Positions 23,008 through 35,588 of a DNA stretch of 64,000 bases are shown in pieces (within the stretch, counting starts at the first letter, position 1; each line of letters starts with the position of its first letter). The DNA is taken from assembly GCF_030936135.1 (NCBI RefSeq), contig NC_082599.1, forward strand, positions 62,842,551 through 62,906,550, in the 5' to 3' direction. Under the pieces are notes generated by a model. It ran no database searches. It saw only the letters and a program-made list of their open reading frames with translations, and had not been told where the DNA came from. Source of the stretch: Gavia stellata (taxonomy: Eukaryota; Chordata; Aves; Gaviiformes; Gaviidae). The translations under genes were made by a program, and so were the position numbers.

Positions 23008-26000
23008 TCATTTCCTTGGCCAAGGCCATCTTCTTTGCTGCAAACCAGGTGATATTTCATGAAGAGTTACAGGGCTGTGCTCAGCCCTTTCGTACAGTTT
23101 CCTGAACTTCCATTTTGAAAACAGTTCAAGGTGTAATGTCCTAAATGATGGTGCAACTCAAGTGAGGGCTTGCCGTTGCATTAGAGCATAGGCATTTATT
23201 CCTGTAAGGCAAAACTGGCTGGTGTTGAGAGCTTATCTCTAAAGAAAAGCTGTGAGAACAGGTTGTTGTAGAGATGTAGACAGTTTTGCAAAAATCAGCT
23301 AGCATCTCTTAGTCAGTTAGCTTGCAGCACGCAGTCTCTAGATAAGTGTGATCAAAGTCCATATAGCAGGCAAAACCTAGCCTGTTTTCCTGGAATCCAC
23401 CACAGCCGTGTTTGTCACTGAATTACAGTTAAATTTAAAAAAAAAAAAATCTTCTAAAACCTGGCTCTTGTTTCCATGCTCTTTGGTCACCAAAAGATGT
23501 CATTTCAGCACCAGTTGCCTCCCTGCTTCGAACTTGGGTGAAAAATTCCATTTGGTTCTTGGTTGGAAAGGTGCTGTTTAATCATGTTTTACTTCCTCAG
23601 GCTATTCTGATAGCCAGTGTCCAACTGTGCTCCACTGGATGATACTGTACAACAATACGGGGTCACTGAGTCACGATACAAAAAAAAGAAATGATCCAAA
23701 GAGACTACGTATTCTCGACTATTGTGAAAATCATTATTTTTAAAAAACAGTAGATCTAATACAGATATGAGTTTTTACATTTATTTAGTTGAACACAATT
23801 ATACAAAGGGAATAAAATTATGTTAATGAGTATTTCAGCATGACAAGACCTATTATGATTTTTGTCAATAATAAAATTTGAAGCTGTAATGGTAGCCATT
23901 GCAATAGGTTATAGAATGGCCTCATTTAGATGAGCAGTTTTCTATCAGTTTGCAAGCTCATGAAGATGGCTAGGTTTCCTGACACACAAAAGATATTTGC
24001 TCTCTTTATTGAGAAATAATTAGGCAGTTTGTTAATACAGTTCATAGCACTTTTGATTCCATCTTCGTTTTACAACCCTCCAATAATGGAAAGAAAGGCA
24101 GCACCTGAGAAAAAATGTTAGGAAACTCTGCCTCTAGTTGGAATACAAAAGGGTGGACCCAGCAGAATCTCCTTATAAGCAGAGAGATGTATTTATAGTT
24201 ATGTTTGTGTGTGTCTTCAGCTTGACTTTATCACAGATGTGAGCAGAGAAGCATAGGAAAATTAAAAGGAAGAAAGAGAAACTATAACTAACATCTGGGG
24301 GTTTTAATTTCAGCATTTTGGAAGCAATTTTTTTTTTTTTTTTTTAATCCTCTAGTCATTATCATCTATAGAAGATGTAAACCGGATAGATTTACAGTGT
24401 CACTCCTAACCACACCTGTGAAGTCTCTATATAGATGAAATATTCTCAGTTGATAGTGATGGACAAGTTACAAGATAAAGTAATGTTCAACTAAGATGAA
24501 TCCTTGATATTATTTTTTTTAAAAAAGTAAATTGGCATAATTTATGAAGGGAGATGGAAAATTGCCACCAGCTGATTCTGACAAACGCTCCAATCTTTTA
24601 AAGACCCAATTATAAACAAAAATGAACTACATTAAGGCCATGTTCCTTGGCATTTAATACAACACATGGGAGGAATTCAGGTGCCTGTGTCCAAGATGGC
24701 AATAGAGAAGACATACTTCCCTGCTAACGCTGTAAGTGCCTTGCCTGATTCAATCAATATCGGATTTTCAATTTGCAAAATTTCCTTAATGCTGGTATTT
24801 GAGCGCCGTCACACATGAAGAATCAGCCTGTTTGCATAGCTTCTCTGCAATTCAGACAAAGCAGAGAAACACCGAAGTTTGCCCATGTCCTCTGAGGGGC
24901 CTTATCCATTGAAAGTTGACAGACACATTGAAGAATATGGTGTATAACAGTCAAAAGTTAGTTAATTAAAAACAGGAGAAGTGCCTACTTTTACCATAAT
25001 AACCTGTTATTTAGAGTATTCCTCCAGGTGGATTCTAAACATTTCTTGCCTGAGGGGATTCAACTGTGCTCTTCCCATATCCCAAAATAATAACCTTAAT
25101 GAGTATGCAAGAAGCTACTCCCTACCCTTTGTATGGAAACCATAGGACTGTCAGCAGAGAACTCACTCTTCCGAAGCAGCGCATATCGGGGAAGCAGACA
25201 GTGCTGCTGCTCAGTGTTGAGGGGTTCTCCCTGGGCAGAAGGGACTCCCAGCCTTGCGTTGAGCATAGTTTCTCTTCAGAAGAAAAGCAATGCAATTGGA
25301 TTATGCAGGGTTTTTTTCTGCCCAGTACTTCATGTCAGCAGAATAATAAAACACAGTTAAAGCAAAGGTAATACTAAATTCTATTTTATTATCTTAATGT
25401 TTTTACCTGCCATTCATTTGACGACGTATTGCTCTTTGAAGAACTCTTGACATTTTTCTACTACGCTTCTATGTTCTCCTCGCTTACTGGGCATTACGAA
25501 ACTTGTTTCACAATTCATTTAAACCTTGGCAATGATTAACCTGCAATGCTAATGTGGCAAGTCAGTATCACTGTGTCTGCTAGCAGATGCCATTGAGAGG
25601 GCGGAGAGACTATTCATTTTGGCAGAGGATGAGTTCATGAGGCACAATTGCTTTAAATGCTTCCACGATGAGCGAAGTTTTCCCTACCCCAGTGCTGGGG
25701 TTTAGCAATGATAAAGAACAGGTGGATGTGAAAGCTATACCAGTGTACTAAGCAAACACATCGGTGTTCCTACCCTCATCCTGCAGAGGTTTGCACTGCA
25801 GTTTTTTTAAGTCAGTAAGAGTAGTTTATTTCACCACTTCTGTAACTAACAAAACTAACTCCAGCTGGCCCAGACTGTGCAGTCAGAAAAATCTACTACG
25901 CATATTCTAAGGGTGCATCTCCACAGTTTTGGCATCTTTTCCACACCACAATCTCTCAGCTCAAGGTTTACGTGAAACACTACATCAAGTGGACGAGGAA

Positions 26001-29000
26001 CAAAATCACCCTAGTGCTATAATGAATTGAACTGCTGTCTCTTGAAAGAACAAGCCCTATGTGGATGGATCAATATTTAATGCAGAGGACAAAGAAAACC
26101 AACTTTCCATTAGGAATTTTGGCATTGTCTCAAAAACACTCTATCTGTAGCTGCTTGCAAACATATCAAAGTGGCCTGCCAAACAAGCTAAAAGAGGCAA
26201 ACCCATAGTTTTGTGCCTTTCATTTCTGAAATTAAACAAAACCAAACAAACCCAACAAATTATACCTTTCCACATGAATGGCTGTAGGAGCTTAACTGTC
26301 TGAGAAGGCATCGATGCACCATGCACCATGTAAACTAACGACAGGATAAAGCAGCCCAACTCAGTTTGAGGATTTCTACAAAGCTCAGCCATGGAAAGCT
26401 TTATCAAGCCAACAAAACTCTTGAGTTTTGGTCTTATTACAGAAGCCACAGGAGTTTACTGAAAAGATAAAATTATGTCATGCAAAGTCTGCTCATGAGC
26501 ATTGCTTTGCTAACAACTCAAGTAGAATCAAGGCATGTATGTGCATTTAATGCAAAGAGGCTCTTTAAAGGATTACAAAGCAAATATCAGTCTTGTTAGA
26601 AACTTGTGTTGCGATATCAGCACATGCCCTGGAATATCATTACTCAGTAAGCATGCTGGCATTGTAACCATGTGTGACAGCCCTAATTTCCCCAGCCTTC
26701 GGTCAGCTAAGATTCATATACCTTCTGAATGGAGGAACAGTTGTTGAATCCAGTTGTTTTCTGAGCCTTTTGTAAGTAAAAATACTTGCCACCAGTTTTG
26801 CAAATACTGTTCAATAATTATACCCAGTTCAATAAAAAACACCCAGTTTTTTGTGATGGTATCCTAACATGCTTCATAGTGTGGTGGATACAGCTTCCTA
26901 AATCATTCCAGGAAAGGATCTTGCAGAATGTTCTCTACCAATGATTTTGTTATTTAGAAAGAATGAGGAATCAGCCATGCTGCCAGATGCCCTATTTCAG
27001 TAGCGTTTCACCTTCATACCAGTTTGTGCTCTTCTATCAGCATGCTCTGACCCTGGAACACTGTCGCCAACTTCTTTCGTAACAGAGAGGTCATACAGGA
27101 TTTCTGGAGCTGCTGCTGGGTATTCCATATCCACAAGAACAGTGTGATTACATCACTGTGGTATTGTTCAGCCTGCCTAAAAAGTGCCAGTTCACTACTT
27201 GCATTGACTATGTTGGCAATGACTGATTTCATCAGGTTTTCATAGCCTTCCATTTTCATGTGCTCTGAATGCAAGATAGACACCAATCTCACACTTTGCT
27301 TCAGGTGTGTCTTAATGATCCCATAGATATGATAAGCTACTGCAGCATCTCTGAAGAAATGCCCTAGGCACAAGCACCTGGGCAATGGAAACTCTCTAGC
27401 TCTCACAAAGTTACAAGTCCATTGCGATGTGCTAACCTGAACTGTGTTGTAGATGACAGTGGTAACAGACCGTAAGGAATCAGGTGATGGCAGGTTGTGA
27501 TGCCCCTCGCCTCTCTTTGAGGAGAGACAAGTAGTCAACAAACTAAGTCTCAGAGCAGTACCACCTGGCAGGGTGCATGGGACTCTGGGAAACACTTGTT
27601 TGTACCCAGGAAATAAAAAGCACAGTGCAGGTGGCTTGCATTTTGGTCAGAGTATGAGACAAATATTTGAACAGTCAGGAAGGTCTGGCAAAGGTCAGAC
27701 AGGGAAGGTGTCACACTCAACTTGGGTTATGCTGTATCCTTTTTGGAGTTATCGCTTCCCAAGATAAACGTTCACTTCCTGCAGTCCTGATCCTCGGATG
27801 TATTTGTGGCTGCATTATAACGCCTTTATCGGTTTTATTCAGATTACAAACATTTCCCCCCGTTACTTACTATTGCAATCATTGTCACCGACAGACTTTA
27901 CTAGAAAATCTAAATGGCTGATGAAAAAAGTGTCCGAGCAAATCCTAATCTTCCTTGCTCCCTGTCTTAGGTTTTGTTATCTTTCTGCCTCTGCTAACAC
28001 CTTGAGATCTGTCAGGAAGTGGTTCTGAAATATACGGAAGGTATATGGAGTTAATTCCATAGAAATTTCCAACCAAATTTCAGCCGGTACCAAATCAAAT
28101 GCCTTGGCTATTTTCATGTGGGCTGTGACACTAGAGCAACTTTAACTGTTCAGACATGTTATCTTGTCCCCCAAAATTTATATATCACGATCATCTTTCC
28201 TCAAAACAAAATTATCATTGAGACAGTTAGCTCAACTTTCCTGAGTCACTCTTTTTAGGTATTGATGACTCAATATTGGTGAGGACAGTCATTTACTCTT
28301 TTGGAATTTTCCCAATTTTTCAAGATTTCTAAAAATTTAACATTCCTGAGTCCGAGAAGTCACTGGCTAGCTTATTTTCAGTTTCATGTACATAAACTGC
28401 ATTAGTCCTGATGACTTGAAAATGTGTAATTTTAGTAAGATTTTTATTGTCAGTCACATAGACTGTGATCTGGATGTATTAAGCATTTTTTTTTCCTTTT
28501 ACTTTTTTCCTGTGATAATAACTGTAGGGTTTTCATTAATTTCCTTAGGCAGATATCTTGTTTTAAATCATAACATATTCATCATTAGCATTAATTTAAT
28601 CCTTTTTCTATTCTCAGTATGTAAACTGGCTTCATTATACTTTCACATTTCTTGTGTCCTGGTTTGTGGGGGTTTTTTGGGGGGGGGATGTTGAGCCCTC
28701 AGTAGAATATTCACTCCCCAAATTCATTTTTGTTAAGAGGAATGCCTTCTAAAGGTCCATCTGGATATATCTGGTTGAATTGGTGGTGTACCTGCTGCAT
28801 TCCTATCTTGCCAAAGAGAAACATGGCAATGGTCCAGAGCTCTGTGCTTTCAGTGAACGTTACAAATGAAAAGCTTTTTCTTTTTTTTTTTTTTTAGCAA
28901 AATGCTTATGTAATATTATGATTCCAGCATTGCGCTTTTTAGACACAGTTCTATATAATGTCTTAACCTTATTCCACTTTTGTTCTTTTTTTATTTCTTA

Positions 29001-30879
29001 CTCCTAGAAGGGTACCATCAGAGTAGTCTGTTGCTAAACCTGGCATGTATCACAACACTGCTTATCTCATGCTATTTGAAGGGAAATGATAATACATCAA
29101 CGTAGGAAGCGAGTTACTTTTCCCAGTCCCAGGTCCTCATTGTGCAAAAACTTTTAAGAGGCTCACAAATCACAGCTCTCAGATTACAGGGCGTCCCTGT
29201 AATGGGGGACACCCCACAACCCTGTATGAACTTACCATCCTTGCTCCACAGAACTGCACCTGTTTTTCATCAGATGGCTCTTCATGGTTACAACAGAGGA
29301 CAGAGAAGAGAGTTGGAAGTGCTGCCTCTGTTCACTCAAAAGTTGTTTGGTCCAAAGCTTCTCTTTCTTTGGCTTAGCTATTTTAGACAAAAAATTTGTT
29401 ATCAGGTTGAAGTAAAATTGAAGGCTGTAGTCCTAATTTCTCCCCACTCAACCTTTTGTGTATGTAGTATGATACTGTACGATACAGTTTTCATCTTTAT
29501 CGTACACGAGTTTCTTTCAAAAGACTTTGCAAGGCACCAGATGGACGGTACTTAAAAAATTATCAGCTATTTAAAATTTTCTTCTCGATGCTCATATGTG
29601 ATCCCATGCCTTATACACTGCATGCTGTTCAGTCCTTGTTTTGAAGAGGGAATTGTTATTTTTTGTGTATGTTTTAGAATTACATTCACTATTCTAATTT
29701 ATCATTGTATCTAGTTCCTTAGTACCATTAATTTTGATAATAATCTGTACCATGACAAAGTGAGCTTTAACATTAAAAGTACCCCAGAATATCCTTGCCT
29801 CTGCAGGTAACATCAATAACATATTGGAAATCTGCTATCGCTAGCAAAAGATACCATTCCAGTTGCTTTCTTGAGCTTGGAAAAAGGCAGGGGGAGGATG
29901 AGGAGGCACATCGCCAACACACAAACTCCTTTTTCATGCAGCCACCGTTCCCGTTACTGTAGTTACACCGTGTTTTGAATAGGGGTGGAACTGGAAGCCC
30001 ATACTAGAGATCAGAATTTCACCATGCCTCTCTCCCTCTCCTATTCTTGCTGCCCTACCTCCTCCACCTCACTGCCACCTTATGATGGCCAGAATCACTT
30101 TCCCTACCCCCTTCTTTAAAGGCCTGTGGGACAGACTGTAGTGTTAGATAGCCATCTTCCATCCCACTGAGGTATGGGACCCACAAACCCACCACAGTCC
30201 CCTTCCAAAAGGCACAGATACGGACTGACATGAATAGAGTCCTTCTGCTCTATTCTAGCACTTTGTTGGGAAGGTAGAATAGTGGGAGGCAAGAAAAAGG
30301 CCCTTGGCTTCCAAGTCTGTTTTCCCTATTTTTGGAGTGAAGATGCTACAACCTCCTCTGGGAAGGAAGTTTAAGGTAACCAAGAGCTACAGCTCATCAC
30401 TAGCGGTACGTCATTAATATTTAATTTGATACACTGCCCATCCACTGATTCATTGAATCTGCTTCACTTCAGGTCAGAGCTTACATGCTGACTCCAGCCT
30501 GAATCACGGTGCCTTCAGCTGTCCCCTCCAACCCACGAGGCTGCTGTGTAGGAGAGCAGGTTTCTGGGAACCATCTTCACCTCCTGATAGTCCCAAGGCA
30601 CACACTGGACTTTCTCCTCCACCTATCCAAAAGGCGACCCACAAAGCTCCTGCTCGGGCCTTCTGGATGCTGCCATCCCTTCAGAGACCTGGAGGATCAG
30701 GGCCCTGCGCTCTGGCTCCGGTTTCCTTCGGAAGACAGTTTCCGTCGGCTGGGATCTGAGGAGCAGCAGCCTGGCGGCCCTGGTGCTGCGAGGGTATCTG
30801 CAAGGCGAGGTCTGAGAGAAAAAGGAAGCATTTTTATTTTTTTTTGGTGCCCGACAGCCACAGCTGAAAGCCAGTAAAA
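23008..30879. other. intergenic, nothing certain
   Basis: About 7.9 kb. The only frame that stands out is a 193-codon frame on the minus strand (27014-27595). The rest is AT-rich with homopolymer runs (for example T at 24329-24346 and 28875-28897), a little richer in GC from 29870 onward toward the CpG island. Confidence 0.45.
27014..27595 (-). CDS. 193-codon orphan open frame, doubtful gene
   Basis: This is the longest frame in the intergenic region that is not explained by a repeat. The N-terminal half is irregular. The C-terminal half looks like helical protein (ENLMKSVIANIVNASSELAL, then QQQLQKSCMTSLLRKKLATV). I see no signal peptide, no zinc-binding pattern and no catalytic motif I can name. 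It could be a single-exon relic of a transposase or retrocopy, or simply chance in this much DNA. There is no adjacent promoter or polyadenylation evidence. Confidence 0.15.
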   Translation of the reverse strand: MFPRVPCTLPGGTALRLSLLTTCLSSKRGEGHHNLPSPDSLRSVTTVIYNTVQVSTSQWTCNFVRAREFPLPRCLCLGHFFRDAAVAYHIYGIIKTHLKQSVRLVSILHSEHMKMEGYENLMKSVIANIVNASSELALFRQAEQYHSDVITLFLWIWNTQQQLQKSCMTSLLRKKLATVFQGQSMLIEEHKLV

Positions 30880-31257
30880 CAACCCAGGGCGGCTCTCACG
30901 CACTCAGGCGCAGGCACACACCCCTCTGGGGCGGCCTCCCCGGTGGCACCAGCCCGGCTGACGGCGGGCGCTTCTCCCCGCCAAGGCCCCGGCGCTCCTC
31001 ACCCTCTCCCCCTCCGCGGGAGGGCAGAACCTCCCACCGACCTGCCGCGCTCCCGAGCTGGGAGGTTGCCCCTGTGTAACTCGTGGCTGGTCGCAGCACC
31101 CCTCCCTCGCCCTCGCCCTCAGCCTCCCGGCCCCGCGCAGGCCGCCGCCCGGCCCCGGCCCCTCTCCCTCCCTCCCGCCGCGGCGCCGCCAGTCAGGCGG
31201 GGAGGGGGCGGGGGCCGGCCCGGCGCCACCGCCCCCTGCTGCCTGAGGAAACGGCTC

Positions 31258-31265
31258 TCACGTGA
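31258..31265. promoter_or_regulatory. palindromic E-box TCACGTGA
   Basis: A full CACGTG E-box with flanking T and A, the form preferred by MITF/TFE and USF-type bHLH-zip factors. It is either core promoter or 5' UTR, depending on the unknown transcription start. Confidence 0.5.
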
Positions 31266-31342
31266 GGGAGGCGGCAGCGCCGGGCTCACCCTGCCCGCTG
31301 CCCGGGGAGGAGGCGCCAGCGGGGCCCGGGGCCGCCTGCGCC

Positions 31343-31466
31343 ATGCCGACCAGCTTCACGGTGGTGCCGGTGGAGGCGCAGGGCGAGGAGCGGGAGCCGG
31401 CGGAGCGGGATGGGCAGCGGCAGGAGGAGGGAGAAGACGACGACGAGGAGAGGGACCGGGGCTCCG
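31343..31466 (+). CDS. SLC12A7: SLC12A7 (KCC4) coding exon 1
   Basis: This exon begins the K-Cl cotransporter KCC4, an electroneutral transporter that exports K+ with Cl- across the plasma membrane, important in cell volume control and, in mice, in hearing and renal acid secretion. The start MPTSFTVVPVEAQ is nearly identical to mammalian KCC4 (family MPTNFTVVPVEA) and distinguishes it from KCC1-3, so this ATG is chosen with confidence. The -3 base is G. Residues 1-41 are cytosolic and very acidic after residue 14 (EEGEDDDEERD), a stretch that varies between species. The exon ends in phase 1 at a good donor (CCG|GTGAGA). No other coding exon lies within 17 kb downstream. Confidence 0.96.
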
Positions 31467-34072
31467 GTGAGAGAGGGGGGAGCGGGGAGGTGTCGGGGGG
31501 CACCGCCTGAGGGCAGCGCCGGCGCTCTGGGAGCGGGGCTGCCCGCCGGAGGGCCCCCGTAGCCCGCGGAGGGGGCCGCGTCGCCTCTCCGCAGCGGGCG
31601 GTGCCGGGGCTACCTGCCCAGGTGGAGGAGCGCGCCTCGGGAGAGGGCGAAGGTCCGGCGCCCGGGGTGGCTGCGAGCTTCTTTCCCTTTGTTTCCGTAA
31701 GCCGTGGCCGCTGGCCGGGAGGAGGAAGTGCGCCCGGGCGGCAGCGGAGCAGCCCGGGGCCGGGCGCGGCGCCCGCCCGGGGCGCTCTGGGCGCCTCCCG
31801 CTTGCGGGGGGCTGCGGGAGTAACCAGCGCCGGCGGCGGTTCCCCAGGCGGGCGTGAAGGCGCTGTTTAAAAGCCCGGTCCTGCCGGAGGGAGGGGCGGA
31901 GGGAAGATGCAGACCGCGGAGAAGAGCGCGGTCGTAGCCCGGCCCGCTCCGGCTCTTCGCCCAGCCACCCTCCCGGGGGTTAAGGAGGTGTTTGCTACCT
32001 GGTGGCGCGGCGCTGGGAGCCTCGCCTCCTGCTAGGCCTCGCCCCCGAAGCCGCCTGGGGCAGCGGAGTCGGGGCTGGGGTGGAGCTCGGGCACCGCGAG
32101 TGAGGGTCTCCTCGGGGCAGCCTCTTCCGCAGCGGGCGGGGTGCTGGTCTGCAGGCCGCGGTGGGGGAAGAAGGGCTTCGCCTTCGGGTGGGAAGCAGTA
32201 ACTCTTTCTTCTTTGGCTCAGAAGCCCTTAACACTTCCTCTTTCCCAAGCGTGTTGCAGCCGCGCTACCAAGTATGGTGCTTGAATCACTGCTAGCACTG
32301 CGAGAGCTAGTTGGGTCTTGCACAGTATTTTGGATGCTGTGTTACAATCACTACTCAATGTTTTGGGTTTTTTGGGTTTGTTGTTTTTTTTTTAGATGTT
32401 GGACAATCACGGGTGAAAAGATGGGTTTTTGTAAAATGCAGTTCCTCATAATGGCGGCTGCTTCTTTTTGTGGTATAGGTCACAGATAAATAAGGCTAAT
32501 ACGGTGGGATGTGAACGTAAAGAGATGAAAACAGATATTTGACAAACTTAATATATTTACATTATTTTAATTTCTTCTTGCGTAAAGATTCTTTCGGAAG
32601 ATGATCCAGTAAAACACCAAGCTGACGAAGTTGGGTTGTTTTCTCCCAGAGCTTTCCCCCCTCAAACCCCTACCTACCCATAAAAGATAGATACTACGTG
32701 TAGCTGCGTTTCCTTTGGTATATTCAAGCAATGAGCAAGTGTTCTAATAACCGCCACTTTTTTTTTTCCAAACTAAATGGAATAGAAAAACCAAAATAGT
32801 ATAAACCGTGGCGGTTTGTTTCCTGTACGGGATGGATGTCAGCCGTACAGCGTTCATCCGTTTGGGCAGTTTTCCTTATGGTAGAAGAGTTAGTCAGAAA
32901 GGCATGGAGTGTGGCGTTTGGTCGGATGGTATCTCAAAATACTGAACATACATACAGGAGTTGTTAGACCATGCATATATATGAAGCATCTGGAAGGCTT
33001 ATAGAGATCTTGGGAGGGCGAGGGGAAGAGTGGAACTGGCACTCTTGTAGTGACTTATTTCTAACCTTTAGCATTGTGACTAGGGGAAAAAAAAGACTAA
33101 TTCATTGTGCAGTTAAGTAGAATTTGTGTGGACTAGCAGTTAAATTTGCAAAATGTATTTAAATTATCTGCTGTTCTGGATCTATATCACTTGAGCAGAT
33201 GAATTTATCGATGAGCTTTCCTGTTAAAGTGCCTGTAAAATAGGGAGTAGAGAGGAAAACACTGAAAAGGGAAGGCATTGACTTGTAAACAAGATAGGGT
33301 CAGAGAGCTCTGACTTCATTAAGAGAGTAAATGGTGTACTCTGATACAGAGGTTTGGGAAGTGAACGACATACTTAATGTTGCCTCTGGTATTATATGGA
33401 TGTTTGTGGTATGTAAACCTGTAATGCATAAAATTGTTAAGTTAATGCTGTATAATCAAATAATTCTCCTTGACTCATTCTTCTGAAAACTTCAAAGAAT
33501 TCTAAAATATTAGAACAGCTAAAAGCTGTTGTAGTTAAGCCCATCTAAAAGCCTGCTGCTCGGAGAAGGAGTGCTTGCCTTTCTCCCCACTCCAGCCTTG
33601 AGAAAAAGGCTAGGGAGTAAAATATTTCCTTCCCTGCCCTCCTCCACATCCCTGGGTTCCCTTCTTTTTCCTGCACTTGACCTTGGTGCTCATCAGACAC
33701 TTCACTGGGCTGGTCCAATGTGCTAAACTGGCAGAAAACTAAACTCGTGCAGAGCGAAAAACATGCTTCCCCTGTTTTGGAGTTGAGGTGAGTGAGTGCT
33801 GCAAAAAGTTTGGGAATGGCTAGAGTTGTGTCAAGCTGGGAGGGGGGTAAAGCTGAGAGTGGCGATGGAATTAAAAAAAAAAAAAAATTGAGAGAGAGAA
33901 TGGGAACTTCCTCTTTGGCTCACCCTTAACCTATACAGTTCAGCATATAATTTTGTTTCAGTTGTTTCAATTGCTCAGGAATCTAGAATTTTATCAGTTT
34001 TGATTGAATTGTTTGGCTTAAAAACCAAGTAGTTGTTCTGGAATTTCCTTGACTGCACTAGTACCTTGTTTT

Positions 34073-34141
34073 TTAAAAAAAAAAAAAAACCACAAAACCC
34101 CCAAATAAACAAGAAACAACACACACACCCCCCAACACACA
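34073..34141. repeat. A-rich to AC/C-rich simple tract
   Basis: A long A run grades into CA- and C-rich sequence (ACACACACCCCCCAACACAC). It resembles the tract at 4711-4760. Confidence 0.7.
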
Positions 34142-35090
34142 ACTTTTTTTTTTAAGGGGAGCAGGCTGTATGCTGTTTAGCCACTAGATCATCAGTAAAG
34201 TAGTTCTGGTATCTTACTACCAAGGCACGTACCAATTATTCTGTGCATTTATCCCTTTTCACACATTCTTATCTGATAACTCATCTGTGTGATAATGGAG
34301 TAAGCCGGTATGTTCTTACTGTATGCTCTTCACTCCTTCATAGTCATCTGAAACTCTATAGCCTTGTATTTTCTGGTGATGTGACGCCCTCGCATGTGTG
34401 AAGGAGGGGAAGACTTGGGTGAGTGGCTATTTGGCTGGATTATAGCACTGGCCAGAGTAGTACTTGGGAAGAGTAGGGAGGCAGAGTGGAAATGAATGCT
34501 TGGATTGAACAATATAATTGAGGGTTGAAGCCTGCTGACTCAAATATGCATGAAGTAGCAGAAAGCATATGTGCCTGTGTCTTTTAATGTGTTTGTAATA
34601 CGCTACAAGGGAAGGGTAGTCAGGAAATAGTAACTGGTTGAAGAAGAGAAGCAAACAGGAGTCTGTTCTAGGCAGTAATGGGTGAAGTTTTATGAGAAGT
34701 TCTGGCTTTGATTTGTGTTGGGTTTTTTGTTTGTTCTCTTCACACATACCGGTAGTGACTGTCTATTAGATAGAGCTGTCAAAACTTTGTAAAGTTGATC
34801 AAATCTCTGTTTCCGACGTGCAGAGCTGCTAATGGTGTTTCAAAGCATAACTAGTATTTTTAGTATCCCGTAGTATTATTTACTTAGCCACAGCAGTGTC
34901 TTATTTAGAAACCCATGTGAGAAATAACTCCTACAAAATCTCTTTACATTGAAGACCCTCAAATACAAGGAATATCAATGACAAACCTGGCCTTCTACCA
35001 AGAAGTCATTACATAACTAATGAGGCACGAATGCTGTGAGTTTCTGTAAAATGCTAATTCCTGCAAAACCAGGAAATAGTTGAGGCAGGT

Positions 35091-35588
35091 ATAGAATCAT
35101 AGAATCGTTTAGGTTAGAAAAGACCTTTAAGATCATCAAGTCCAACCACAAACCTAACCCTGCCAAGTCCACCACTAAACCACGTCCCTAAGCGCCTCAT
35201 CCAGACGTCTTTTAAATACCTCCCGGGAGGGTGACTCAACCAGTGTCTGGCAACTCTTTCAGTGAAGACATTTTTCCTAATATCCAGCCTAAACCTCCCC
35301 TGGTGCAACTTGAGGCCGTTTCCTCTTGTCCTGTCGCTTGTCACTTGGGAGAAGAGACCAACACCCACCTCACTACAACCCCCTTTCAGGCAGTTGTAGA
35401 GAGCGATGAGGTCTCCCCTCAGCCTCCTCTTCTCCACACTGAACAACCCCAGCTCCCTCAGCCGCTCCTCATCAGACTTGTGCTCCAGACCCCTCACCAG
35501 CTCTGTCGCCCTTCTCTGGACACGCTCCAGCACCTCAGTGTCCTTCTTGGAGTGAGGGGCCCAAAAATGAACACAGGATTCGAGGTGC
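35091..35588 (-). mobile_element. CR1 LINE fragment with internal deletion
   Basis: Antisense CR1 from ATAGAATCATAGAATCG to the GAACACAGGATTCGAGG block, the longest of the younger copies at its 5' side. Near 35240 it lacks about 22 bases (the CACCTCCCTGGGCAGCCTGTT region) found in the copy at 512-737. The minus-strand frame encodes the ORF2 C-terminal region ([20 protein letters not shown]) and is shifted at that deletion. Confidence 0.95.

Larger units (their letters stand above)
30880..32230. promoter_or_regulatory. SLC12A7: CpG island with SLC12A7 promoter
   Basis: Composition changes abruptly to very GC- and CpG-rich, surrounding coding exon 1. A GC box core (GGGGGCGGGGG) lies at 31204-31214, and another (GGGGCGG) at 31893-31899 inside the start of intron 1. 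No TATA box is obvious, as expected for an island promoter. A TCACGTGA palindrome (31258-31265) lies 78 bp before the start codon. The start of transcription cannot be read from the sequence. Long open frames here come only from the lack of AT-rich stop codons. Confidence 0.85.

Noticed and set aside
29142..29555. 137-codon + strand frame
   Set aside because: No recognisable motif; the second half is AT-driven hydrophobic codons typical of chance frames.
30943..31470. 175-codon open frame on + strand before and across exon 1
   Set aside because: It lies in a CpG island, where stop codons are rare. It is in another frame from the conserved KCC4 start, has no ATG at its beginning, and is pure Pro/Ala/Gly/Arg composition.
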